DNA from: Vicia villosa
Taxonomy: Eukaryota; Streptophyta; Magnoliopsida; Fabales; Fabaceae
Assembly (NCBI RefSeq): GCF_029867415.1
Contig: NC_081183.1
Location: forward strand, 141,747,097 to 141,811,096
Direction of reading: 5' to 3'
DNA: 64,000 nt
Part shown: in pieces, positions 23,534 through 33,757 of the stretch
Numbering within the stretch: position 1 is the first letter of the stretch
How the letters are laid out: every line of letters begins with the position of its first letter
Notes under the pieces: model-generated
The model's input: only the letters and a program-made list of their open reading frames with translations
Databases searched by the model: none
Told to the model about the DNA's origin: nothing
Made by a program: the position numbers and the translations under genes

Positions 23534-24162
23534 TGTAACAGCCCGAGCCTTCGGCGTTCCCGGCACTATTACCTCACGATCTTCTTTACTCCCCTCTCTA
23601 GTAAAGTTTTTGCCTTCCGTGGGAATCGAACCATGTACCCTGGGGTTCAAGTACATGTTCAATCCATTCCCACTACCAATTGAGCTAGTAGGTCAAGTGG
23701 TAGTGGGAATGGATTGAACATGTACTTGAACCCCAGGGTACATGGTTCGATTCCCACGGAAGGCAAAAACTTTACTAGAGAGGGGAGTAAAGAAGATCGT
23801 GAGGTAATAGTGCCGGGAACGCCGAAGGCTCGGGCTGTTACATAAAAAGGCTATGTAACAGCCCGAGCCTTCGGCGTTCCCGGCACTATTACCTCACGAT
23901 CTTCTTTACTCCCCTCTCTAGTAAAGTTTTTGCCTTCCGTGGGAATCGAACCATGTACCCTGGGGTTCAAGTACATGTTCAATCCATTCCCACTACCACT
24001 TGACCTACTAGCTCAATTGGTAGTGGGAATGGATTGAACATGTACTTGAACCCCAGGGTACATGGTTCGATTCCCACGGAAGGCAAAAACTTTACTAGAG
24101 AGGGGAGTAAAGAAGATCGTGAGGTAATAGTGCCGGGAACGCCGAAGGCTCGGGCTGTTACA
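23534..24162. mobile_element. Nested perfect palindrome with tRNA-like Pol III boxes (TRIM/SINE-like)
   Basis: Two 309-bp units (23534-23842 and 23854-24162) are separated by 11 bp, taaaaaggcta. Each unit is a perfect inverted repeat: 145-bp arms (tgtaacagcccgagccttcg ... cactacca) around a 19-bp loop. The loops, attgagctagtaggtcaag and cttgacctactagctcaat, are reverse complements, so unit 2 is the exact inverse of unit 1. The arms contain A-box-like tagctcaattggtagtgg or taggtcaagtggtagtgg and B-box-like ggttcgattcc. The whole is flanked by a 5-bp repeat ttttg (23529-23533, 24163-24167) and has TG...CA ends. I do not recognise the family. Confidence 0.9.
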
Positions 24163-24319
24163 TTTTGGACTTTCAAATACGGATGCTTTCGTCTAGTCCC
24201 GTCATTTTTGTATCTTTAGAATAGGCATTGATCAGTGTGCTTATATTTATCAGACATTTTTCAACTTAGGCATGTTTGTAAACAGTACGCAACAATACTC
24301 CTTATTCACCCAATACTTT

Positions 24320-24328
24320 TATAAATTA
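24320..24328 (+). promoter_or_regulatory. Candidate TATA box of the small + strand ORF
   Basis: tataaatta about 65 nt upstream of the ATG at 24393, followed by an A/C-rich leader with repeated 'caaacacaaacac' typical of plant 5' UTRs. Confidence 0.5.
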
Positions 24329-24392
24329 GGGGTTCCTAGGGTTGAATTGTTATACACAAACAAAAACACAAACACCAAACACAAACACAACA

Positions 24393-24746
24393 ATGTCTCG
24401 TATTAGGCCAGATGGATGTCACCAAACATCAATGAAGCATCCCGATCCTAAACCGAAATACCGCATAAGGGAAGGGCATGTCATATTCTCTCCTGTCAAA
24501 CCTCCAATTCCGGTGAAGTTTTGGAATATCCATTCCTTCGACCAACTCAAGAGGACTCTGATGTCTTTTTTAGAGGGGGAGTACAAACCCGGCAAAGTCA
24601 TCAGAAGGATCCAGAGGCTTAGAACAAGGACCTCGCTTGAGACCAAAAAAACGGAATGTTGGTGGGACGAAGTGAAATACGACATTGATTCCATTCGAAT
24701 GATGCATGAGACATATGACATTGTTTTAACCGTTGTAATTTCGTAG
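24393..24746 (+). CDS. Small intact ORF of unknown function in the PMD-bearing unit
   Basis: 117 residues, starting MSRIRPDGCHQTSMKHPDPK and ending IVLTVVIS. The protein is basic in its first half and shows KFWNIHSFDQLKRTLMSFLE and a WWDEVKYDIDS segment. There is no signal peptide or membrane segment and I recognise no domain. An A/C-rich leader and TATA box precede it. It is oriented opposite to the PMD gene, with the repeat-rich region between them. It has remained open while the PMD gene has decayed. An open frame of this length could persist by chance, so coding status is likely but not proven. Confidence 0.6.
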   Translation: MSRIRPDGCHQTSMKHPDPKPKYRIREGHVIFSPVKPPIPVKFWNIHSFDQLKRTLMSFLEGEYKPGKVIRRIQRLRTRTSLETKKTECWWDEVKYDIDSIRMMHETYDIVLTVVIS

Positions 24747-24907
24747 ATCTCTTAGTTTTATTAATTTTTTGTTGGAAATTTCTATGTATCTTTCAATCAA
24801 CGTTGATTTTAATCAATGAATAGATGTTTTATCGTTACAATGTAGTTGTGCTGATTTTAATACTTATAATCTAAAAGTTAAACCAAAATCAAACTGCATT
24901 TAGGTAA

Positions 24908-25072
24908 AATTAGGGTTCCCCTTTTGTCTTGTAGTGATGTTGTCTTGGACAGTCAAATACACATGCTTTCGTCTAGTCCCGTCATTTTGGAATCTTTACA
25001 ACAGACATTGATCAGTGTGCTTGAATTGATCACACATTTTTCAAAGTAGGCGTGTTGATCAGTGCTGCCAAA
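24908..25072 (+). repeat. Second copy of a roughly 165-bp direct duplication
   Basis: Matches 23466-23533 joined to 24163-24285, including 'tttgtcttgtagtga', 'tgctttcgtctagtcccgtc' and 'cattgatcagtgtgctt'. The first copy is split by the palindrome, showing that the palindrome inserted later. The two copies flank the small ORF. Confidence 0.8.
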
Positions 25073-25195
25073 CCTAGATACTTTAGTTAATTTCCCCAAA
25101 ACATGGTTTTTTTGGAATTTTTATTTTAAAACCTGGTTATTTAAATTTTTTTTCCCACTCCTAACTAACCGATTAAAAACCAAATTCCATACTTT

Positions 25196-25231
25196 CAAAC
25201 AACTTTTCATTAAATATAATATTATTACCTT
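25196..25231 (+). repeat. 36-bp direct repeat, right copy
   Basis: Mate of 10618-10653, 37 bp outside the right TIR. Confidence 0.85.
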
Positions 25232-25252
25232 CTAATCTACTTAATACAAATC

Positions 25253-25277
25253 CAAGGTTGTCTTGATGACAACCTTG
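25253..25277. repeat. Perfect 10-bp hairpin
   Basis: caaggttgtc-ttgat-gacaaccttg. It may be a chance structure or part of an unrecognised repeat end. Confidence 0.6.
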
Positions 25278-25967
25278 AACACAACCCTAACCCTAAATTT
25301 AATGTGGCAGCATATTAGAATTCCAATGCTTATGTGGCATCATATTAAAAATTAGAATTTCTATCACTCTTTTTTTAATTCTTCACACAAACTCCAATTC
25401 AATATATGATTTAAAACTTTTTTTTTGGACTTGACATTGAATAAAAAATTTCTTAAAATTTTAATCTATAGATTAAACACTAAATGAATAATTGAAATTT
25501 AAATTAGTCGACTCTCATATTCTCATATGTATTATGAATTTAATGGTAATAATAATAATATTGAAAATAATTTCACTAATTTTTTATTTAATATTACTAA
25601 TTAATTCTAAAAATTTATTAGAGCCAATACAACTGTCTCTTTTTAAAAAATTTATATTTTTTCTCAAAATAAATATGAAATTTTTATTTCTAAATAAATA
25701 ACATATTAATAATAATTACATAGTGATATTTTCTCAAATTAATAAAATATAAATATGTTGTATTATTTTTTTATTAATGTTAGTTATTTTGAAAATATTA
25801 CTCCCTAATTGTATTTTTACTAATTTGTCCCTACATTAAAAAAAATAATAATAATAAACAAAATAATAAGTAATAAAATAATTATAATTATAATAAGAAA
25901 TATAATATAATATAATATAATATTTAACTACTATGATTAAAAATTATATAATTTATAAAAAATATAA
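25278..25967. other. AT-rich intergenic sequence
   Basis: No gene or clear repeat seen apart from short AT-rich simple sequence (for example 'tataatataatataatat' near 25905). Confidence 0.6.
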
Positions 25968-26790
25968 GGGTTAAATGCATTTTACCCCCTGCCATATAGG
26001 CGTGTTTTGCTTTACCACCCTTAAAAAAAAACTTATTGGACAGACCTTGCCAAATAAAGATTCCATCAATAAGAACCCTAATCAATTTTTTTGGCCAAGA
26101 TTCTTAGAATCTTGCCTACGTGGCATTTTTGGCAGTGCTGACTCTACAACACATAAGCGATGTGGCACAGTCAGCATTGCCACTTGGAAACTTTTTTTTA
26201 AAAATATTTTTTTAAAAAAAAAAATTTTAATATTTTTTTTAAAAAATATTTTTTTTACGTTTTTAAAAAAATATTTGACAATACCTGCGGACTTACCTAC
26301 GGAATTGACAATACCTGCGGATTTACCTACGGATTTGACAATACCTGCGGATTTACCTACGGATTTGACAATACCTGCGGATTTGACAATACCTGCGAAT
26401 TTACCTACGGATTTGACAATACCTGCGGATTTACTTGCGAATTTACCTACGGATTTACCTGCGAATTTATCTATGGATTTGACAATACCTGCAGATTTAT
26501 ATATAATAAAAATAATTTTTGAAAAAAAAAGTATACTATATTTAAAAAAAAAATTTGGAGAAAATAATTTAAAAAAATTTGAAAAAAAAAAAGAAATTCC
26601 ACGTGGAAATTAAAAAATAAAAAAAATAAAAAATGCCACATGCGCATGCCACCTAGGCAGATTCTGTTGGAATATTGATCCAGGGTCAAATTTGATGGAA
26701 TCTTTATTTGGCAAGGTCGGTCCAATAAGTTTTTTTTAGGGGGTAAAGCAAAACACACCAATATGGCAGCGGGTAAAATGCATTTAACCC
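25968..26790. mobile_element. Mutator-like TIR element with 9-bp target duplication
   Basis: Left end gggttaaatgcattttaccc and right end, reversed, gggttaaatgcattttaccc are identical for the first 20 bp. Inverted similarity continues through about 100 bp (ttattggac(a/c)gaccttgcca). A perfect 9-bp duplication aaaatataa flanks it (25959-25967, 26791-26799). There is no transposase; the interior is A/T homopolymer hairpins plus a minisatellite. It shares its end motif with the element at 40579-42185. Confidence 0.92.
26275..26500 (+). repeat. Minisatellite of 15/30-bp units inside the TIR element
   Basis: Alternating ttgacaatacctgcgga and tttacctacgga half-units, arranged mostly as about 30-bp pairs with some half-unit expansions. 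The frame through it encodes a repeating LTIPADLPTD-type peptide, which I regard as fortuitous. Confidence 0.9.
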
Positions 26791-26799
26791 AAAATATAA

Positions 26800-27789
26800 T
26801 TACTTTTCTATTTTGCAATAGTAGAAAATATAAAAAAATCTGAATACAATTTTAATATATATTAATTAAGAGGAAATCAATAAATAATAAACAAAATTAA
26901 CAAAATAAATATTAATGTATATAAATAAATATTAATGCAACGGTTACATGTTTTCTTTAAAAATAAATTTAACATTTAAGAATTAGAATATATAACATTT
27001 AACAGTCACATAGAAGTTTAATAAAAATGAATTCTACAAAAACGTTTAATAAGAATGAATTTAAATGTAACTGTAAAATATTTTTCATTGATTTTTTTTA
27101 ATTCTATTAAGTGCAATAAAAATGAATTAAAGATTTCTAAAGAGAGAATAAAAAACTTTCCATCTTTTACATTTTAACTTATTCCAAAAAAATTATTATT
27201 GTAACTTTTTTATTGAATATACGTTACAATTTTTTACTTTTCAATTATCCTCTATTTGAATTCTATGTATTCATTATAAATACCTTAAAAAATAGCCTTC
27301 AATCTCAAATTTTTTTCCATTTCTCTTTTTAAATTTGTTCGGTAGATTGTCTCTTTCAAGAAATATACATCCAATCATGTATATATACTAAATGTTGAAT
27401 ATAGATGTTGGTTTTAATTTTGATTTGTAATCGCTTTATAAAAGCTGTAGTTTTTAGCACTTTTTAATTTTGTATTGTTATTTTTGTTTATCTTTCTTAA
27501 TCTTCATATTATCTTGACTCTTCATTAGTTAACGTTTGATTTTGATTTGTAATTACTTTTTAGCAGTAATTTTGTAGCAGGATTTTCATTTTGTATTGTA
27601 ATTTTTGTTTATCTTTCTTAATCTTTATTGACTATTCATTGGTTAATTAGTGAAATGTTGTATGATACTAACTCAAGTAACTTGATCTTATCTTCATATT
27701 GTTATTTCAATTGCATCTTTAGTGTTCAAGAAATCGATGATAAATGACCTATTAGAGATAAGTTTGTCTCTAGCCATTTTAATTGCACT
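26800..27789. other. AT-rich intergenic sequence
   Basis: No gene seen. A short repeated block 'gattttgatttgtaat...tttttgtttatctttcttaatctt' occurs at about 27415-27500 and again at 27535-27625. Confidence 0.6.
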
Positions 27790-30177
27790 AAGATCCCATC
27801 ATATTTCAAAATATTAGGAACATCATTATCATCATGCATATCATTTGCTAACCAAAAATACAAAAAATTGTTGCTTGTTGCTTGTGCCCCAAGACATGAG
27901 ACTGATCAAAGAGGATACTGAGCAAATTAGGGTTTTGAGGCCCACAAGGAAGTTCAACACTCTCCTATGATTCAAAAGGTTCTCCCATCAACATCCAAGT
28001 CCAAAGATGGCCCAATTCAAGATCAACAACTCCCAAGATCACATGAGGCCCCAAATTAGAGTTTTGACCTAATTCCACTGGAGGGTTGACTTTTAATCAA
28101 GACATGGCTCCAAGACTCAAAACATGATTCAAAGGTATCCAAATCAACATTATAATCCATTCACATTATTCATTCGAAGAGGAGACCTTGATTCATATGG
28201 AATCCACAAAACTGTTGTTCATTTGGAAAAAGTCAATTGTGTGAGCCAACCTTTGACTTTTGAGAAAAATAGTCAACCATAAAATTTTGAGGATTCAAAT
28301 CATCATCATATGACTATTGAAGACATTTTACCAAGAGAAATCAAGAAGTTTCATCAAGAATCAAAAAGTCAACAAAAGTCAAAATTAAGGTTTTTTAAGT
28401 GATTTTGACCTCATTTTGGGAACTTCAAATTTCACCTACACACTCAAAAATCTCCCAACATGAAAGTTGTAGATCTTAATCAAATAAACAACTTTGTCTC
28501 TACTCATGGTTTCAACAAAAGTGATTATTTTGAGAGATATGGAATTATGAAGATTATGTTCAAAAAACTTAGAAACTTTTTAAGTGTTTTCACTTGGATT
28601 TTTTCTAACTTTGTGGCCATTTTTCTCCATGATCCTAAAAGAGTTTGAGAAAACTTTTAACAAGTGAATTGAAGTATGTATCAAGGGCTTTCCAAAGAAA
28701 CCAATAGCATGAAATTCCATGGCTTGAGCTATGAGATATGATTTTGTCAATACGGCTCCATGAACACTTGAAAATGAAGAAGAACATGAAGAACAAAGTT
28801 TGAATTTGTTCAAAATCTGAAAGAATCTCCAAATTACAAGCCTTCTAACTTGTTTAAGATGCCATAATCAGATATTTACACACTCTTTTGAGTTATGATC
28901 CACATGTTTAAGCCATTACACAATGAATCATTCCATTTCAAGCATAAAGATCACACTTCCATTCTCGTAAAGAGGCTTTAATCCAACCACTCTTGCATTT
29001 AGCCTCTAAACATGTTTCTTCTGCAGGAAAAGCAAGTTAAACACCACAATCAAGCCTGCAAAGTTCAGAACAAAGTCACATAAGCATGCTTGAAGCCTTG
29101 TACCTTCCATTGAAACCATAACTATCACATAACTTTATGGATAAGCAATGTGGTACAACTATCACATGGGAGCTCCAAATTCTGAGATTTTTCCCTCCAC
29201 AAACCCTAATATTGGCCTATAAATAGAGGGCCTTGCTTCCTTGATCAAACAAACAAGAAATCCCAAAGTTACTCTTCATTCCAAAATCCATTTTTTGTGT
29301 CATTTGCATTTTCATAGCAAATTTTAGTTAGAGAAGTTTTGGGTAAAAACCAACCTTTCTAATAACTTCCATACATCATTTAGAAGTTGTTGATCACCTC
29401 CAAACACTTCCCAAACACCCCTAGCCAAAAATCATTCTCATACCTCCATTAAAGCTTCATAAAGAGCCTTATCACTCCAAACTTCATTCCTTAAGCGAAT
29501 TGTCCAAACAAATCATCCAAACACCTTTCATATATCATATAGAAGTTGTTCAGATCATCCATTAACCACTGTAACACCTATATTCCATTATTTCTCTTTA
29601 AATTTTTCATTTTGTAGGTGCTATCGGGTTCAAAGTTGCAGAGGTGATCAAAGCATTCTAAGCATTCAAACACCATCCTTGGACATCACTAAAGCTTTCC
29701 AGATCATTGCAGCCATTCTGTAACACCTCTAAGCAAGAGTTTGATCTCCATTTTCAGAGGTAAGAAGCTTGAACTCGAGCATAATCATTTAGGCATCATC
29801 CTGAACAAAACTTGTTGCCATTCCACTCAGAATTATGTAGGAATTAATAGCCCTAAAGGTTTTAGGGCCTAATTGTTTGATTCAAGAATTTAATTTGAAA
29901 ACTCAGTTTTAGGGTTCATACACACTTTCCAGAAATTAACATGTTTTAGGATGAATAAATGTTAGTTAATTATATGGTTAGGTTTGTGGTTTGATACTGA
30001 TCATGCTAGGGTCTTATTTTGTTAAAAATGATTAAGAAATGGTGATATTCAGAAATCAACCATGGAGGTTGTTGTTGTTGTCCCACGAGGAAAAAGATGA
30101 AGGCTGTGGCGCCATTCATCATTTTGAAAAATGAGTTTAATATAATGTTTGAAAGATGTTCCACTAACGAATTCATC

Positions 30178-30252
30178 GTTATAGCTCAGTTGGCAAGTGT
30201 GTTTGTGTGAAGCGTGTCTATAGGGTCTAGGGTTCGAATCCCCCTCGCCCCA
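30178..30252 (+). other. tRNA-like segment within the LTR
   Basis: A-box-like tatagctcagttggcaag and B-box-like gggttcgaatcccc in the right order and spacing, but the ends do not pair into an acceptor stem. It is therefore not a functional tRNA gene. A counterpart lies at 36303-36372. Confidence 0.6.
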
Positions 30253-31262
30253 GCGCGTTGGCCCAGTGGTGTTAGTTTTGAGTAGTGAGTCTAGGTGTGT
30301 GGGTTCAAACCTTAGTAGCCATAAAATCCTCTTTTTTTACCACTAGTTCATTTTGATTTTTTATGTAACTTTGAAAATCTTTTTAAAATAGTAAAATTAA
30401 CCATTTTAGCTTGATTTTTTTTGTGTAGCTTATTTAACCTATATATTTTCATGTTATAAATTAAAAAACCAAAAAAAATTATTTTTACTTCATTTAAAAA
30501 TTAAATCAAAAACATGTATTTAATTATTAAAAAATCAATAAAAAATCATTTCCTTTGAATATTTTCTTCAAAATAACTTTGTGTATTTTTTGTGAATATA
30601 TGATTAGGGTTAGGATAATATGTCTTTGAATTTTCCATGTACCCTTAGACCAATTCTCTTTTATAATTTGGTATTTAATCATTAAAAATTAATTAGGTTT
30701 AGGTGTTAATTTCAAAACCCTAATTCCAAAAATAGTTTGATCTTTGTTTATTCATGTTAAATGTGACTTGTTTACTTTGATCATTATCCTTTGTACTTGT
30801 ACATATACTTGTTGATTTCCATCCATGTGTTTTGCAATTATTATGAATTGTATTATCATTTGTATATACTTTGTTTATTTAACCCACATGCATGAGTTTC
30901 ATATTCATCATCCATCATTCATTCATATATGAATCCATCCAAAGGTATAAACATCCTTGTTCATTATCATTGATGATTATCACACTGACTTGTTTGTCTC
31001 TTGTGACATATGTTATCACACACACTTGAGGTATCCATTGATAGATTGCTTAAGTTGTTTGTTGAAAAATCCAAAGGAATGAGAATGGTATTGACTAAAA
31101 TTGTCAAGGTACTCAAACTCTTTTCCAAATCTCTTTTATTTTGTGTTAAAGTATTGTTAATGCTTTTCACTTGTTAAAAAATGGTTTTGTATTGTTAAAT
31201 CTCAACCTTTTTAAACCCACCTTTGGTTTTGTATTGTTAAAACTCAACCAACATTTTGTTTT

Positions 31263-31470
31263 GAAACCTTGGCACTAAGAGGAGAATTATTCCCGGTGAA
31301 ACTACTCTTAGTCCATTGACCTTGTATTGATAAAGCTTTGTCCTTGTTTTATTGGTTTTGTATTGTTAAAGCTCAACCACCCATTTGTTTTAAGACCTTG
31401 GTACTAAGATAAGAATTATTCCCGGTGAAACTACTCTTAGTCCATTGACCTTGTATTGCTAACGCTTGGT
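31263..31470 (+). repeat. Two-copy repeat inside the Ogre-like LTR
   Basis: 'cttggcactaagaggagaat' with 'cccggtgaaactactcttag' and 'tccattgaccttgtattg' occurs twice, about 127 bp apart. Confidence 0.8.
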
Positions 31471-31999
31471 CCCTTTTTATTAAAAATTGTTAAGTATTGG
31501 TAAGACTTAACCTATTAAAAAGTTGTTGAGCATTGTTAAAGCTTAACACCCAAAAAGATTTTGGCCACTTTGGCCCCTTTTATTTTTCCTTTTAAAAGGA
31601 ACTACAAAAGCTCTGATTTCCCTATTGTTAAAGGGGTATGTAGGCCTAATATGCGATGTCTTATCGAGCTCACTTTTAAAAACTTCTTTTCTCATCCCCA
31701 CACTCTTTTTAAACAAATTCGCATTTTTTTTCAAATACATGTACACAAAAACAATAACATTTTCAAAGAGGTTCCCATGGGATACCATGGATATGTGGGG
31801 TGCTTCTTCCCCTTGTATAACAAACCCCCTTACTCAAATCTCATATAAGTTTATTAGTTTTGATTTTAAAAACTTCTATGGGTTTTATTCGCTCTTTCTC
31901 TCAGTCCTTTTGGAAACAATAAAGCGCGGCGGCGATTGTATTTTAAAATAAATGAGCTAAGTCTTTCCCATGGCTTTAGTCTCACCAATTTCACCGCTA

Positions 32000-33296
32000 C
32001 AGCATCAGGAGGCCTATTTTCAGCGGCACTTCACTCTGATAGAAGCCACTAAAGGCTCCTTACTTGGCCGTTGCAGACAGTTGCAGGAGGGATACGACGT
32101 ACTATCTTCTAGAGTTGAGCGACTCGAGCTTTCTTGAGAGGGTCGTCGTCGTAGTAGGAGTCATCATCCAGGATATTCCACCCAGGAGGATGAGGGTACC
32201 ATTGGCCTACACTAGCTTCTTCCAAGTTCATCTGATCTATCTTTTATTAGAACATTGGGGATAATGTCCGGTTTAAGTGTGGGAGGAGATTTTTATCGCT
32301 TTCCTTTTGTTTTTACCTTATTTATTGCTTTATAGTATTTTATTTTGTTGCTTGTTTTGTTGTTTTAAATAAAAACATGTGCTTGATGAGTCATTTTGTG
32401 TAGTGTATCCTTATTTCCCCACCACTTTTTACAGTACCAAAAAACTTTTCTTGTTAAAGAAAACAGTGTGTTTTAAAATTTGAGTTATAAGACAAGTTCA
32501 AGGTAGGATGTGTTTAACTTGGGATTTTTTTTTTGAAAAATGGATATCGTTTTAGCACCATAAACTTTGTAAATATAAGAACTGATCTTGTTACCCCCTA
32601 TGCTATAGCTTTATTTCATTGTAACAAAGGTCTTTTAGTAGTTTATCCTAGCAGTCGGCTCTGGCCTAAGCATGCTCTACGTAGGGGATCGATGAAAATA
32701 AGTGAATGATCACTGTTTCTGTTCTTTAAATGAAAAATGCAACTCCAGCTTAGGTGACTCTCAGACAATCACTTAACTCATATTGTTGTAAAAATTTGCA
32801 AAAGAAACAAAAAAATATATAAAAAGGTTTATGCCTATTGTTGGTTGATTCAGAGGTATCTGGTGCTCGACTCGGTAGGGCGGATTACGGTATGATCCCC
32901 CACAACAACAGTTGGATAAATAAATGAGTTATACCAATTCATGTACTAGAGCCCCATGCTTGAGATCAGAGTCACTAATGAGTCACTCTACTATGAGTAG
33001 GTACGGATAACGGGCTTAATGTGATTGCGCCTGAATGAAAAAGGACCTTACAAAAAAGGGAAGCTTAGGCATAATGGACTAACATGGATCTGTTTTTAAA
33101 GGAATGAAGTTTATGCCCATATTTTGTGCGGAAAGTGTTATCATGATATCCTTGGTTCCGATTAGTTAGTACCTATCAGCACATCCTTATTTGAACTTAG
33201 AAGCCCTTTTTACTCAGATTTTGGAAAATGATTCTTTTTCATCTACTACTGAGAGTTTTGCTTGAGGACAAGCAAAGGTATAAATGCGGGAGGATT
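32000..33296 (+). pseudogene. 3' end of an Athila/Tat-like Ty3 element: ORF remnant and untranslated region
   Basis: From 32000 a frame reads HQEAYFQRHFTLIEATKGSL and LQEGYDVLSSRVERLELS, meets a TGA near 32136 and resumes as HHPGYSTQEDEG. This resembles the C-terminus of Athila-type element proteins. The long non-coding tract after it contains 'cattggggataatgtccggt' and ends in a purine-rich tract aatgcgggaggat just before an LTR start. The upstream part of the element is missing, cut at the LTR end at 31999. Confidence 0.6.
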
Positions 33297-33757
33297 TGAT
33301 AACACTGAAACACACTATGTATTTGACTCGAATTGCACATGATTTTTATAGTTTTTTTAGTATTATTTCTTTGTGTTGTGCTTGTTTTATTTTTACTTTC
33401 AAGTGCCTTGATCATTTGGACCTCTCCTTGAAGAAGCGAAGCTTAAAAGCCAGGAAGTCGAGTTTTTCAGTGAAATTACACACATGGCATTCAGTTTGGC
33501 AGCCGCTTTAGGAGACGCCATGACGTGTCCGCCTCCACTCAGGAGGTAACTGACACTTCCTCCACGTTCTCCCATTTTACACACTCGGCGCCCGCCACCC
33601 TAGCCCGGCGCCCGTCGTCTTCATTATGGCAGATCCCGTCCAAAAGGAGATGGGGTGCATTCCTGTAAAAGCATGGCCTGAAGAACTTCTATAAATAGGA
33701 TATTTAATTCATTTGATCATTATCCAACTTAGTTCACAACATTAAGCCTATACTTAT
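33297..33757 (+). repeat. Athila-like LTR, 5' part
   Basis: Begins tgataacactgaaacacac right after the polypurine-like tract. TATAAATA at 33690-33697 is a candidate promoter. It is interrupted at 33758 by an Ogre-like LTR. Confidence 0.6.

Larger units (their letters stand above)
10782..25158. mobile_element. Large TIR-bounded unit carrying a PMD gene and a small + strand ORF
   Basis: Imperfect terminal inverted repeats of about 85 bp: 10782-10869 (aatttaaataacaaggtttt ... ttggggaaatttaccaaagt) and, inverted, 25073-25158 (aatttaaataaccaggtttt ... ttggggaaattaactaaagt). Inside are a PMD pseudogene (-), a repeat-rich promoter region, an intact ORF (+) and two later insertions: the SIRE element at 12872-22498 and the palindrome at 23534-24162. 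Without these insertions the unit would be roughly 4.1 kb. PMD domains are known to occur in plant transposons, including Mutator-like ones. I could not fix the outer ends or a canonical target duplication, and found no transposase, so the class is inferred. Confidence 0.6.
27790..31999 (+). repeat. Ogre-like LTR (solo or remnant)
   Basis: No coding potential. Block order matches the LTR at 33758-38462: 'agggttttga' stretches, 'agttgtagatcttaatcaa', a TATA box TATAAATA (29218-29225), a tRNA-like segment, paired 'cccggtgaaactactcttag' repeats, then 'ccatgggataccatgg' and 'ttggaaacaataaagcgcgg' near the 3' end. The end caccgctaca at 31999 resembles the end at 2100. The 5' boundary is approximate because the usual tgtcatacccc start is not visible. 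Confidence 0.7.

Noticed and set aside
23526..24176. Two identical 60-65 residue frames on opposite strands
   Set aside because: They are translations of the palindrome arms; their identity follows from the DNA symmetry, not from coding.
26275..26500. CRISPR-like repeat array
   Set aside because: Units are contiguous with no unique spacers, in plant nuclear DNA; it is a minisatellite.
25975..26613. 212-codon frame with LTIPADLPTD repeats
   Set aside because: It is the translation of a minisatellite inside a TIR element, with phenylalanine/lysine homopolymers at both ends from T/A runs; no plausible protein.
30178..30252. Functional tRNA gene
   Set aside because: A and B boxes are present, but the 5' and 3' ends cannot form an acceptor stem.
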